From: JAUWCW01 sp030609125 [NCBI: Candidatus Rokuibacteriota bacterium]
GTDB taxonomy: Bacteria > JAUVQV01
NCBI GenBank assembly: GCA_030609125.1
Contig: JAUWCW010000003.1
Span: forward strand, 1-22,730
DNA length: 22,730 nt
Reading direction: 5' to 3'
The stretch's first letter is position 1; each line of letters opens with the position of its first letter. This document shows positions 1 to 7,369 of the stretch, in pieces. The translations under genes were made by a program, and so were the position numbers. The notes beneath the pieces were generated by a model. It was not told where the DNA came from, made no database searches, and saw only the letters and a program-made list of their open reading frames with translations.

Positions 1-889
1 AGCCCGTGATGTACCGGACGACCACGATGGAGATGAGGAGACCGAGGATGAGCTTTATGAGCCTCGGGTGGAGGTGCTTCTGCAGCCCCGCGCCGCACCA
101 GATGCCCGCCAGGCCGCCGATGCCGAAGAGGGCCCCGAGGGCCCAGTCGGGCGACGTTGGAAGGCCGCTCGGCGACGGCAGGAAGGTGTAGAAGGCGACA
201 CCGGCGATGGAGGTGAGAAACGTCCCGAGGAGGGACGCCCCGGCGACGGTGTAGACGGGCAGGTGAAAGACCGCGACCCAGAAGGGGGCGAGAATGGCGC
301 CGCCGCCGATGCCGTAGATCCCGCCGATGACGCCTACCGCCACCGAAAGGGCGAACATGAGGGGGGTGGAGAAGGAGTAGGTCCGCCCCCCGAAGGTGTA
401 TTCGACACGGGAAAGGGTGAAGACGGTCGTTTCCACGGGTGTCATGGACGTCCGTGCCGCTTCCTTGCCGCCCGCGGACGGGCGGAAGGCCTGGATAAGG
501 AGGCGGCTGCAGATGAAGGCCAGCACGAGACCGACGAAGAGCTTGAATGCCCTGGGGTCGGGGAGCATGGTGACGCGGATGAAGTACCCCAGGGCCGTGC
601 CGGGGATGGTCCCGGCGACCATCACCGCCACGAGCGGCCAGAGCATCCTGCCCTCGCGGAAATAGCGCCAGATGCCGCCGGGGATGGAGACGACGTTGTA
701 GAAGAGGTTCGTGGAGCTCACGGCGGGGGTGGTGAAGCCGAGCACGCTCATCTGAAAGGGCAGCAGGAGAAAGGCCCCCGAGAGCCCTCCCGTGGAGGAG
801 AGCAGGCCGATGACGAAGGCCGTCAGGGGCGGGATGATGAGACTCGTCTCGACCCCGGAGACGGAAAGGCGTACGGTGAGAAAGTCCAC
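1..889 (-). CDS. TauE/SafE (TSUP) family membrane permease, partial
   Basis: Reading the minus strand from a GTG at 889 gives an open frame of 296 codons that reaches the window edge without a stop, so the C-terminus is missing. The protein is very hydrophobic and has the two-repeat layout of the TSUP family: a glycine-rich segment (GLLSSTGGLSGAF) near residues 24-36 and a second (GGIYGIGGGAILAP) near 185-200, each followed by membrane helices, with a polar loop between the halves. Known members move sulfite, sulfonates or other small organic anions across the inner membrane; the substrate here cannot be read. It starts 4 nt after the stop of the NusG-like gene and is probably co-transcribed with it. 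No good alternative start exists upstream, because the frame then enters that gene. Family call firm, substrate unknown. Confidence 0.85.
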   Translation of the reverse strand, partial: MDFLTVRLSVSGVETSLIIPPLTAFVIGLLSSTGGLSGAFLLLPFQMSVLGFTTPAVSSTNLFYNVVSIPGGIWRYFREGRMLWPLVAVMVAGTIPGTALGYFIRVTMLPDPRAFKLFVGLVLAFICSRLLIQAFRPSAGGKEAARTSMTPVETTVFTLSRVEYTFGGRTYSFSTPLMFALSVAVGVIGGIYGIGGGAILAPFWVAVFHLPVYTVAGASLLGTFLTSIAGVAFYTFLPSPSGLPTSPDWALGALFGIGGLAGIWCGAGLQKHLHPRLIKLILGLLISIVVVRYITG

Positions 890-893
890 GTCT

Positions 894-1400
894 TCAGAGT
901 CTCTCCAGCTCCTCGGCTTCCAGCTCGACGGAGGCCTGGTAACCGATGAGGCTCAGGAGAATGCGCACCCTCCCCCGGTCGTCGACGTAGCGCTCGAAGA
1001 TGCCGTAGAGATCCTTGAGGGGGCCGGAGCGGATGACGACGCTTTCCCGGGGTTGGAAGTGATAGTAGTTGATGAGGCGGTCCTTCTCGTTTTCACGGGC
1101 CTTGATGGCGTCCATCACCACGTCGTCGATCCAGCTCTCCTCCTGCCAGCCGCCGATGAGACGGGCGACGCCGCGGGTGTAGGTGACGAGCTTCCACTCG
1201 TCGGGCATGATCATCCTGACGAAAACGTAAGAGGGAAAGAGAGGCTTGACGACTTTTACTTTCCCGCCCTTGCGGAGTGAGACGACCTCAATCCGGGGGG
1301 AATAGACCTCGATGTCGGTCTGCTCCTCCAACTGAGCGGCGACGCGCTCTTCCTGGTGAGGCTTGCTCTGGATCACGTGCCAGCGCCGCTGCTTCTGCAT
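894..1400 (-). CDS. NusG-paralogue transcription antitermination protein (RfaH/UpxY/LoaP type)
   Basis: The 168-residue protein starts with the NGN-domain signature (RRWHVIQSKPHQEERVAAQL, residues 5-24), continues with PLFPSYVFVR and a segment ending TRGVARLIGG, and ends in a KOW domain (about residues 112-168, RSGPLKDLYGIFERY). Family members ride on RNA polymerase and change pausing or termination. It is probably not the housekeeping NusG, which normally sits with secE and ribosomal protein genes; specialised paralogues usually control long polysaccharide or secondary-metabolite operons. Here it precedes a TSUP permease on the minus strand and points away from the lipid/glycan cluster downstream, so its target is unclear. 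No Shine-Dalgarno is visible before the ATG at 1400, and a promoter lies so close that the mRNA may be leaderless. Confidence 0.88.
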   Translation of the reverse strand: MQKQRRWHVIQSKPHQEERVAAQLEEQTDIEVYSPRIEVVSLRKGGKVKVVKPLFPSYVFVRMIMPDEWKLVTYTRGVARLIGGWQEESWIDDVVMDAIKARENEKDRLINYYHFQPRESVVIRSGPLKDLYGIFERYVDDRGRVRILLSLIGYQASVELEAEELERL

Positions 1401-1406
1401 GCGGCT

Positions 1407-1435
1407 ATTGTATAAGGCGGGGGGGGGGGCTGCAA
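1407..1435 (-). promoter_or_regulatory. Candidate sigma70 promoter with an 11-bp poly-C spacer tract
   Basis: On the minus strand a -35-like TTGCAG (1435-1430) and a -10 TACAAT (1412-1407) are 17 nt apart. Eleven of the spacer bases are a C homopolymer (1429-1419). The predicted start of transcription falls at or next to the ATG at 1400, which fits the absence of a ribosome binding site. The hexamers and tract are seen; promoter activity is inferred. Confidence 0.5.
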
Positions 1436-1450
1436 ACGGCGGGCCACGTC

Positions 1451-1486
1451 AGATTCCTCGCTTCTCTCGGGATGACAGCCCCCCCC
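1451..1486. repeat. Intergenic repeat-like segment with C-tract
   Basis: This stretch contains ctcgggatgacag (1466-1478), which recurs exactly at 14353-14365, where it overlaps a gene end. It is followed by eight C (1479-1486). Together cagccccccc here and gggggggctg at 1423-1432 form a potential long-range stem. It looks like a dispersed intergenic element, but two partial copies in one window are thin evidence. Confidence 0.35.
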
Positions 1487-1543
1487 GCTTTCTTTCCGGA
1501 CGGTAAGCGTGTAATATCACGTGGTTATGTTGGGGGGCAAGAG

Positions 1544-2083
1544 ATGATCTACACGTATAAGGGCGTCAAGCCGAAACTGGGCAGAGGGGTCTTCATCGCC
1601 GAGGCGGCCGTCGTCGGCGGGGACGTGGAGCTCGGAGACCACGTCAGCGTCTGGCCCATGGCGGTCATACGGGGGGATGTGAATTATATCCGCGTCGGGG
1701 CGAAGACCAACGTCCAGGACGGGGCGATGCTTCATGTGACGTTTCGCAAGCACCCGCTCATCGTCGGCAGCGGAGTGATCGTCGCTCACGCCGTGGTCCT
1801 GCACGGCTGCACCATCGGCGATCATGTCCTCCTCGGCATAGGGTGCCGGGTCCTCGACGGCGCCGAGGTCGGCGAGGGGTCGGTGGTCGCCGCCGGGGCG
1901 GTGGTGCGGCCGGGGATGAAGGTGCCGCCGCGCTCCCTTGTGGCGGGCGTGCCGGCGGTGGTGAAGCGGCCCGTGACGGACGCCGAACACGAGGAGATCA
2001 TGGACAATCCGAACCGCTACCTCACGTACGTCGAGAGCTACGGGGACTCGGACATGCCGTACCTCAAGACGCCGGAAGAATGA
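1544..2083 (+). CDS. Gamma-carbonic-anhydrase family hexapeptide-repeat protein
   Basis: The ATG at 1544 follows a G-rich Shine-Dalgarno (ggggggcaagag) and gives 179 residues, the usual size for the family. Upstream in-frame starts would only add low-complexity non-homologous sequence. The protein is a left-handed beta-helix of hexapeptide repeats. It keeps the family's catalytic/metal set: R43 and D45 (VIRGDVNYIR), Q58 (TNVQDG), and histidines H64, H82 and H87 (MLHV, AHAVVLHG). Homologues form trimers that bind Zn, Fe or Co; some hydrate CO2, while others have unknown or ferripyochelin-binding-like roles, so enzyme activity is probable but unproven. Its stop is directly followed by the ATG of the glycosyltransferase, so the two are translationally linked. 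A weak TAATAT (1512-1517) is the only promoter-like element seen upstream. Confidence 0.88.
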   Translation: MIYTYKGVKPKLGRGVFIAEAAVVGGDVELGDHVSVWPMAVIRGDVNYIRVGAKTNVQDGAMLHVTFRKHPLIVGSGVIVAHAVVLHGCTIGDHVLLGIGCRVLDGAEVGEGSVVAAGAVVRPGMKVPPRSLVAGVPAVVKRPVTDAEHEEIMDNPNRYLTYVESYGDSDMPYLKTPEE

Positions 2084-2821
2084 ATGGAAAAGCGTGAGCT
2101 GACGGCGGAGAACGTCACCCTCTCGGTCATCGTGCCCATTTACAACGAGAAGGACTTTCTCCCGGCGCTGCTCGAGAAGGTTCGGGATGCTCCTTTCCGG
2201 AAGGAGATCATCGCCGTCGAGGATTGCTCAACCGACGGCACCGCCGAACTGCTCAAAAAGATCGAGGCCGACGGGTGGGTAAACAACGAGCGCACCACCC
2301 TGCGGGTTTTCATCCACGAGCGGAACCGGGGCAAGGGCGCCGCGGTCCGCACGGGTCTGGCGCAGGTTCGGGGAGACATCGTCATCATCCAGGACGCCGA
2401 CCTCGAGTACGACCCGTCCGAGTACCCCAGCGTCATCGGCCCCATTCTCAGCGGGCACGCCGACGTCGTCTACGGCTCGCGCTTCCTCGGCAAGCCGCAC
2501 CGGGCCATGCTCTTCTGGCACGACGTGGGCAACCGCTTCCTCACCACCTTCAACAACATGATCACCAACCTCAACCTCACCGACATGGAGACCTGCTACA
2601 AGGCCTTCAAGGCGGAGTACGCACCGAAGATCGTCCTCAAGTCGGACCGTTTCGGCTTCGATCCCGAGATCACCTCCCGCCTGGTGCGTCTGAAGTGCCG
2701 CTTCTACGAGGTCGCTATCTCCTATCACGGGAGGGATTTCGAGGAGGGGAAGAAGATCACCTGGAAGGACGGCTTCGTCGTCCTCTGGGCCATCATCAAG
2801 TACAATATTTTCAAGCAGTAA
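2084..2821 (+). CDS. Family 2 glycosyltransferase (polyprenyl-phosphate sugar synthase type)
   Basis: This is a 245-residue GT-A enzyme without a clear C-terminal membrane domain, the size of DPM1/soluble dolichyl-phosphate mannose synthase relatives. It shows SVIVPIYNE (14-22), a nucleotide-binding EDCSTDGT (46-53), NRGKGAAVRTG (81-91) and the metal-binding D104-A-D106 in IIQDADLEYDP. The later DMETCYKAF (167-175) and FGFDPEI (190-196) are typical of polyprenyl-phosphate hexosyltransferases. The likely reaction is transfer of a sugar from a nucleotide sugar to a polyprenyl phosphate at the inner membrane; the sugar cannot be told. The start ATG abuts the stop of the carbonic-anhydrase-like gene. 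A DUF2079 (GT-C-like) protein encoded downstream is the kind of enzyme that could use a polyprenyl-linked sugar, but they are not adjacent. Confidence 0.9.
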   Translation: MEKRELTAENVTLSVIVPIYNEKDFLPALLEKVRDAPFRKEIIAVEDCSTDGTAELLKKIEADGWVNNERTTLRVFIHERNRGKGAAVRTGLAQVRGDIVIIQDADLEYDPSEYPSVIGPILSGHADVVYGSRFLGKPHRAMLFWHDVGNRFLTTFNNMITNLNLTDMETCYKAFKAEYAPKIVLKSDRFGFDPEITSRLVRLKCRFYEVAISYHGRDFEEGKKITWKDGFVVLWAIIKYNIFKQ

Positions 2822-2868
2822 AGCGAGAACGGGAAAAACAGGGACTTTTCCACGGTTTCCATAGGTTA

Positions 2869-2884
2869 TCCCCTGATCAGGGGA
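2869..2884. repeat. Perfect 16-bp palindrome downstream of the GT2 gene
   Basis: tcccctgatcagggga reads identically on both strands. It lies 48 nt after the GT2 stop and is not followed by a T-run, so it is not a standard intrinsic terminator. It may be a protein site or part of the repeat segment that follows. Confidence 0.4.
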
Positions 2885-2897
2885 GGATGGATGATGG

Positions 2898-2961
2898 GCC
2901 GAAGTGCTCAGGGCAAGCCCTTCGGCGGAGTTTATGCTGAGCAAAGCCGAAGTGCTCAGGG
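2898..2961. repeat. Short direct and inverted repeats (intergenic repeat element)
   Basis: gccgaagtgctcaggg occurs twice, at 2898-2913 and 2946-2961. Between them, cttcggc (2920-2926) is the inverse of gccgaag (2946-2952), and ctgagc (2937-2942) is the inverse of gctcag (2954-2959), so the segment can fold. It sits in a 223-bp gene-free gap and resembles a fragment of a dispersed intergenic repeat. Confidence 0.55.
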
Positions 2962-2974
2962 GAACCTTTTTCTT

Positions 2975-3001
2975 TTGAAAGAGGGTCGCATCTGGTAAGA
3001 T
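2975..3001 (+). promoter_or_regulatory. Weak candidate promoter for the Yip1-aspS-DUF2079 genes
   Basis: TTGAAA (2975-2980) and TAAGAT (2996-3001) are separated by only 15 nt, shorter than ideal. They are the best sigma70-like pair before the zinc-ribbon/Yip1 gene. Downstream is a tandem ctgtttcag repeat (3005-3022) and then the Shine-Dalgarno aaggagg (3026-3032). Confidence 0.3.
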
Positions 3002-3044
3002 CCGTCTGTTTCAGCTGTTTCAGCCAAGGAGGTCTGTGTTCTTC

Positions 3045-3824
3045 ATGCTGTGTCCCAGGTGCTACCACGACGTTCCCGGAGGAAGCGGTGTCTGCCCCCT
3101 CTGCGGGACCCCCATTCGCGGCGCCGCGGCCGGCGACGACGAAGCGGTGGCGGGACCCTCCGCCCCTGCGGCGAGTGTCCGTGACGCCGGCTCCTGTCCG
3201 TGGGAAGACCGGGAGCGGCTCGGGACTTTTTCGGCCCTGGCCGAGACGATCCAGGGGTCCCTCTTCCGGCCGACGGATTTCTTCCGGCAGATGCCCCGGG
3301 AGGGGAGCAAGTGGCGGGCCCTGTTCTTCGCCGTGATCGTCGGCACCATGGCGTGGATCGTGGCGATGCTCTGGAAGAGCGCCTTCGGCACGCCGGCCAT
3401 GGTGGAGCACGCGGGGCGGCTTCCCGCCATGACGGGCGTCGTCCTGTACTTCACGCTGGTGTTCATCCCGGTTCTCGTCGTGCTCTCGACGATCTTCCAG
3501 AGCGCCGTCCTTCACGTCTCACTGACGTTTCTCAACGGGGCGCGGGAAAACTACGAGGCCACCCTGAAGGCCGTCTCCTACGCCACCTCGGCGAGCCTCT
3601 TTCTGGTCCTTCCCTTCGTCGGCACGCCCCTGGCGGTCGTCTGGAGGGTGGTGCTGCTGGTGATCGGCCTGCGCGAGGTTCACCGGATTTCGACGGGGCG
3701 GGCCTTCTTCGCGTGGCTGCTCCCGTTCGTGATGCTCATCACGCTCGTCGTCCTGTCCTTTGTCTTCGCCTCGGTGGTGCTGCTGAAGCTGTGGCCCGGG
3801 CTGGCAGACACGATCGCGGTGTGA
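3045..3824 (+). CDS. Zinc-ribbon and Yip1-like multi-pass membrane protein
   Basis: The protein is 259 residues from the ATG at 3045. A GTG at 3036 is also open, but it lies only 3 nt from the strong Shine-Dalgarno aaggagg (3026-3032), whereas the ATG is 12 nt away; the start is therefore a judgement. The N-terminus carries four cysteines (C3, C6, C17, C20) in a CPxC...CPLC zinc-ribbon pattern. A charged linker follows, then about five hydrophobic segments from residue 90 to the end, with the spacing and short amphipathic lead-in (QGSLFRPTDFFRQMP) typical of Yip1-domain proteins. Bacterial members have no established function. It is 41 nt upstream of aspS in the same direction; I see no functional link to translation. 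Confidence 0.75.
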   Translation: MLCPRCYHDVPGGSGVCPLCGTPIRGAAAGDDEAVAGPSAPAASVRDAGSCPWEDRERLGTFSALAETIQGSLFRPTDFFRQMPREGSKWRALFFAVIVGTMAWIVAMLWKSAFGTPAMVEHAGRLPAMTGVVLYFTLVFIPVLVVLSTIFQSAVLHVSLTFLNGARENYEATLKAVSYATSASLFLVLPFVGTPLAVVWRVVLLVIGLREVHRISTGRAFFAWLLPFVMLITLVVLSFVFASVVLLKLWPGLADTIAV

Positions 3825-3851
3825 ATGCCGCAGCATACCAACTCTTTCAGC

Positions 3852-3858
3852 AAAGGAG
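3852..3858 (+). promoter_or_regulatory. Ribosome binding site that fixes the aspS start
   Basis: aaaggag lies 7 nt before the GTG at 3866. This favours that start over the internal ATG at 3887, where many homologues begin and which has no well-spaced site. Confidence 0.7.
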
Positions 3859-3865
3859 ATTTATC

Positions 3866-5674
3866 GTGACGGAACCGTGGGGAGAGATGATCCGGACCCA
3901 CTGCTGTGGTGAGCTGAGAAAAGAGGATGTGGGCAAGGATGTGCTCCTCGCCGGATGGATGCACAGCCGCCGCGACCATGGCGGTGTGATCTTCATCGAC
4001 CTGCGGGACCGCGAGGGCGTGACGCAGATCGTCTTCAACCCCGAGACCGACGCCGAACTGCACGCCAGGGCGGGAGAGGTGAGGGGAGAGTGGGTCCTGG
4101 CGGTGAGGGGCTCGGTGCGGGAGCGTCCCGAAGGGACGGTGAACCCCAACCTGCCGACGGGAGAGGTTGAAGTCGTCGCCCGGGAGCTGACGGTGCTCAA
4201 CACGAGCAGCACCCCGCCCTTTGTGATAGAGGACGGCATCAGCATCGACGAGTCACACCGCCTGCGCTACCGCTATCTCGACCTGCGCCGGCCGGAGATG
4301 ACGAAGAAGATGATCTTCCGCCACCGGGCGATGCAGCAGCTGCGGCGGGACCTCTCCGACAGGGGCTTTATCGAGGTCGAGACGCCGATGCTCACCAGGA
4401 GCACGCCGGAGGGGGCGAGGGACTACCTGGTGGCGAGCAGGGTCAACCCGGGGAGGTTCTACGCCCTGCCGCAGTCGCCGCAGCTTTTCAAGCAGCTCCT
4501 CATGGTGTCGGGGATGGACAGGTACTTCCAGATCGTGCGCTGCTTCCGTGACGAGGACCTGCGCGCCGACCGGCAGCCGGAGTTCACCCAACTCGACATG
4601 GAGATGTCCTTCGTCGGGCGGGACCAGATCTGCACGCTCGTGGAAGAGCTTCTGGCCTCCCTCTTCCGGGACCTGCTCGGAATGCAGATCACTCTCCCCG
4701 TCCCGCGTCTCACCTACGCCGAGGCGATGGCGCGCTACGGCGTCGACAACCCGGACGTCCGGTTCGCCATGGAGATCGTCGACCTGTCGGACATAGCCGC
4801 CGGGGTCGGATTCAAGGTCTTCGCCGGCGCCGTCTCCTCCGGGGGGACCGTACGGGCCCTGCGGGGCGAGCAGATGGCGGATAAGCTCTCCCGCAAGGAC
4901 ATCGACAACCTCACGGACCTGGTCAAGATCTACGGGGCCAAGGGGCTCGCCTGGGTGAAGGTGGGGGCCGACGGCGCCTGGGAGGCGAGCCCCATCGCCA
5001 AGTTCTTCTCCGACGAGGAGAGGATGAAGATCAACGAACGGTGCGGGGCCGCCGGGGGCGACATGCTCTTTTTTCTCGCCGACACCGTGAAGGTGGTCTG
5101 CGAGGGCCTGGGGCGCCTGCGCCTCGACCTTGCCCGGCGCTTCAGCCTCATCCCCGCGGGCCGGATGGACATGGTCTGGATCACCGACTTTCCCCTCCTG
5201 GAGCACAACGAGGAGGAAAAGCGCATGGAGGCGATGCACCACCCCTTCACCGCGCCGGTGCCGGAGGACGTCCCCCTGCTCGAGACGGATCCGCTCAAGG
5301 TCCGGGCCCAGGCGTACGACATCGTCCTGAACGGCCAGGAGATCGGCGGCGGGAGCATCCGTATCCACGATCGGGATCTGCAGCAGAAAATGTTCGCGGC
5401 CCTGAACATCAGTGCCGAGGAGGGTGAGTCCAAGTTCGGTTTTCTCCTCGAGGCGTTCCAGTACGGCGCGCCGCCTCACGGCGGGATAGCCCTCGGGCTC
5501 GACCGGCTCCTGGCCGTCATGACGGGCTCGACGTCGATCCGCGAGGTGATAGCGTTCCCCAAAACGCAGAAGGCGACGTGCCTCCTCACCGGCGCCCCGG
5601 CCCCGGTGGACCTCAGGCAGTTGAGGGAGCTTCACCTCAAGACCGACGTTCCCCTCGAAAAGGGAACACCGTAG
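3866..5674 (+). CDS. aspS: Aspartyl-tRNA synthetase, probably non-discriminating (Asp/Asn)
   Basis: This is a full bacterial-type AspRS of 602 residues that charges tRNA-Asp with aspartate in the cytoplasm. It shows the N-terminal OB-fold anticodon-binding domain (about 8-115), class II motif 1 near 160-180, motif 2 at FRDEDLRADRQPEF (from about 226), the bacterial GAD insertion (about 305-435) and motif 3 at GIALGLDRLL (from about 538). The GTG start is set by the aaaggag at 3852; counting from the internal Met8 gives the family's usual numbering. In that numbering the residues that separate discriminating from non-discriminating enzymes are His31 (RRDHGG) and Gly83 (RPEG), as in Pseudomonas aeruginosa AspRS, which also charges tRNA-Asn. 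That predicts an indirect Asn-tRNA route through GatCAB, not seen here. The next gene begins 31 nt after the stop. Confidence 0.97.
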   Translation: MTEPWGEMIRTHCCGELRKEDVGKDVLLAGWMHSRRDHGGVIFIDLRDREGVTQIVFNPETDAELHARAGEVRGEWVLAVRGSVRERPEGTVNPNLPTGEVEVVARELTVLNTSSTPPFVIEDGISIDESHRLRYRYLDLRRPEMTKKMIFRHRAMQQLRRDLSDRGFIEVETPMLTRSTPEGARDYLVASRVNPGRFYALPQSPQLFKQLLMVSGMDRYFQIVRCFRDEDLRADRQPEFTQLDMEMSFVGRDQICTLVEELLASLFRDLLGMQITLPVPRLTYAEAMARYGVDNPDVRFAMEIVDLSDIAAGVGFKVFAGAVSSGGTVRALRGEQMADKLSRKDIDNLTDLVKIYGAKGLAWVKVGADGAWEASPIAKFFSDEERMKINERCGAAGGDMLFFLADTVKVVCEGLGRLRLDLARRFSLIPAGRMDMVWITDFPLLEHNEEEKRMEAMHHPFTAPVPEDVPLLETDPLKVRAQAYDIVLNGQEIGGGSIRIHDRDLQQKMFAALNISAEEGESKFGFLLEAFQYGAPPHGGIALGLDRLLAVMTGSTSIREVIAFPKTQKATCLLTGAPAPVDLRQLRELHLKTDVPLEKGTP

Positions 5675-5705
5675 TTTAAGGGGCGGACCGCTTCCCCCAT
5701 TCCTT

Positions 5706-7307
5706 ATGGCACAGGACGCCGGCACGAAGAGGCCTCTTTCCTTCTACGTCGGTTTGCTCATCCTTGCGGACGGTCTTTTCATCGCCCTTCTCGTCCTCCT
5801 GGGAGAGATAGACCTTCAGGCCGGGCCGTTCCGGTTCCATGCGGGCGACCTGAGAGGGCCGGCCCTCGTGCTCCCGGCCCTTTTCGCCCTGCAGTGGATG
5901 CTGAAGGGGAGGAAAAAGGAGAGCGGGAGGTGGCAGGACTCCTTCTTCGGTCCCGCCGGTTCTCCCACGGAACGCTGGCGGGCCGTGGAGGTGCTCGCCC
6001 TGCTGTCGACGGGCTACGTTCTCTTCGTCGGCGGCGCGGCCATCGCGCAGTGCCGGGGCGGGGGACCGGAGACCCTCTCTCTCGCAATGGCGGCGCAGGC
6101 GGCCTGGAACACCATCAACGGCGCCTTTCTCTCGTCTTCCCTCGCCGGTGACGGCGGGTATCTCGGCACCCGCTTTTCTCCCGTCATGGCCCTTGTCGCC
6201 CAGGGGTACCGCTTCTGGGAGACCCCCGAGTTTCTCGTCCGGGTGCAGAGCATCGCTCTCGCCCTCGGCGCGTGGCCGGTCTACCTCATCGCCAGACGGG
6301 ATCTCGAGTGCCGCCGGTGGGCCGTCGCCATGGCGGCCCTCTACATCGCTCTCCCGGCCGTGAGGGGGATGAATCTCTCCGGCTTTCACCCGCTGACGCT
6401 GGCGGTGACGCCCCTGCTTTTCGCCTTTCACCTGCTGCGGGACAGACCGGGCTGGGCGGGCTACTTCTGTGTCGCTTTCGCTCTCGCCTGCGGCGAAGGG
6501 GCCTGGCTGGCCGTCGCTCTGCTGGGGCTCTACATCTGCCTGCCCCGGCGGCGCTGGAGGGAGGGGCTCTTTCTTTTTCTCGTCGCCTTCTACGGCTACG
6601 TCTTCATCGGCTCGTTCGTCATTCCGCGGCTCGGGGGAGAGGAAGGAATCGCCGCGAAGGAGGCCTTCGTCGCGCTTGCGGAGGGGGGCTACGGGGCGGC
6701 GGCCCTCGCGGCCGATCCCGCGGTGGGCGGCGCCCTGAGGGACCTCTTCGTCCCGCTGGCGTGCGTGCCTCTTTTCGGCCCGCTCATCCTCGCCTTCGGC
6801 CTCCCCGTCCTCGTCACGGCTCTCTTCGGCGGGGCGGAGAGCCTGATTCAGACGGCGGTCTTCCTCCCCTTTCTTTTCACCGCCGCCGCCGCCGGGCTGA
6901 GGCGGCTCAAAGAGGGGAAGGTCCTGGGGCGCCTGAAGCTTCTCGACGGGCCGCTTCTGCGGTGGGCGCTGGTCGTCCTGCCCCTGCTCTGCTTCGGGGT
7001 CTCGCCGGCGGTTCACTTCAGGGACCGCGCGCCGGAAGGGTACCGGGAGAGCCTGGCCGCGGCGGTCTCCCGGATCCCCCCCGACGCCTCGCTCTCGACA
7101 CAGGCAGGCCTGGCCGCCCGCCTGGCGCACCGCCGGGAGCTCTTCGTCTTCCCGAGGACGGAGGGAGCCGATCTCATTCTCCTCGATCTCACCGGCGCGG
7201 ATCCCCTGACGCCCGTCCCCGGCCGGGAGGAGGGCTACGAAGTCGCCTTCCAGGACGAGCACTTTCTCCTGCTGTCGCGCCTGGCCCCTCTTCTAAAACC
7301 GCGTTGA
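5706..7307 (+). CDS. DUF2079-like integral membrane protein (GT-C-like)
   Basis: The 533-residue protein has roughly ten hydrophobic segments and a soluble C-terminal domain (about 440-533). It matches the DUF2079 pattern: QAAWNTINGAFLSSS (about 131-145), then LGTRFSPVMALVAQGYR, then VYLIARRDL, and SGFHPLTLAVTPLLFAFHL (about 223-241). DUF2079 proteins look like GT-C glycosyltransferases that use lipid-linked sugars, but activity is not established. At the position where members I know read HFSP, this one reads TRFSP, so a commonly conserved histidine appears replaced. No good Shine-Dalgarno lies before the ATG; aagggg is 22 nt away, so the start is uncertain. It follows aspS by 31 nt and ends just before a strong terminator, suggesting it is last in that operon. 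Confidence 0.72.
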   Translation: MAQDAGTKRPLSFYVGLLILADGLFIALLVLLGEIDLQAGPFRFHAGDLRGPALVLPALFALQWMLKGRKKESGRWQDSFFGPAGSPTERWRAVEVLALLSTGYVLFVGGAAIAQCRGGGPETLSLAMAAQAAWNTINGAFLSSSLAGDGGYLGTRFSPVMALVAQGYRFWETPEFLVRVQSIALALGAWPVYLIARRDLECRRWAVAMAALYIALPAVRGMNLSGFHPLTLAVTPLLFAFHLLRDRPGWAGYFCVAFALACGEGAWLAVALLGLYICLPRRRWREGLFLFLVAFYGYVFIGSFVIPRLGGEEGIAAKEAFVALAEGGYGAAALAADPAVGGALRDLFVPLACVPLFGPLILAFGLPVLVTALFGGAESLIQTAVFLPFLFTAAAAGLRRLKEGKVLGRLKLLDGPLLRWALVVLPLLCFGVSPAVHFRDRAPEGYRESLAAAVSRIPPDASLSTQAGLAARLAHRRELFVFPRTEGADLILLDLTGADPLTPVPGREEGYEVAFQDEHFLLLSRLAPLLKPR

Positions 7308-7333
7308 TCCTGCTAATCTACAACATTCGTATG

Positions 7334-7367
7334 GCGCCGGTTGCATCAGCCGGCGCTCTGTTTTTTT
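7334..7367 (+). terminator. Rho-independent terminator
   Basis: A 10-bp stem (gcgccggttg / cagccggcgc, one G-U pair) with a 3-nt loop is followed, after tctg, by seven T (7361-7367). It lies 26 nt past the DUF2079 stop and separates that operon from the radical SAM cluster. Confidence 0.92.
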
Positions 7368-7369
7368 GG

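Noticed and set aside
68-949. Long plus-strand open frame opposite the permease
   Set aside because: Its translation is low-complexity Gly/Asp/Glu/Arg sequence produced by antisense GC-rich codons; the minus strand gives a clear TSUP protein.
1277-1543. N-terminal extension of the carbonic-anhydrase-like protein
   Set aside because: The extra residues are Arg/Ala-rich, overlap the NusG-like gene and its promoter, and resemble nothing; the family begins at the 1544 ATG, which has a good ribosome binding site.
3200-3865. Extension of aspS upstream through the Yip1-like gene
   Set aside because: The sequence is a shadow of the other frame; aspS homology starts only after 3866 and a ribosome binding site precedes that GTG.
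4253-5725. Long minus-strand frame opposite aspS, and similar frames opposite other genes
   Set aside because: These arise from strong third-position GC bias. The opposite strand matches a named family in every case, and no family motif appears in the antisense products.
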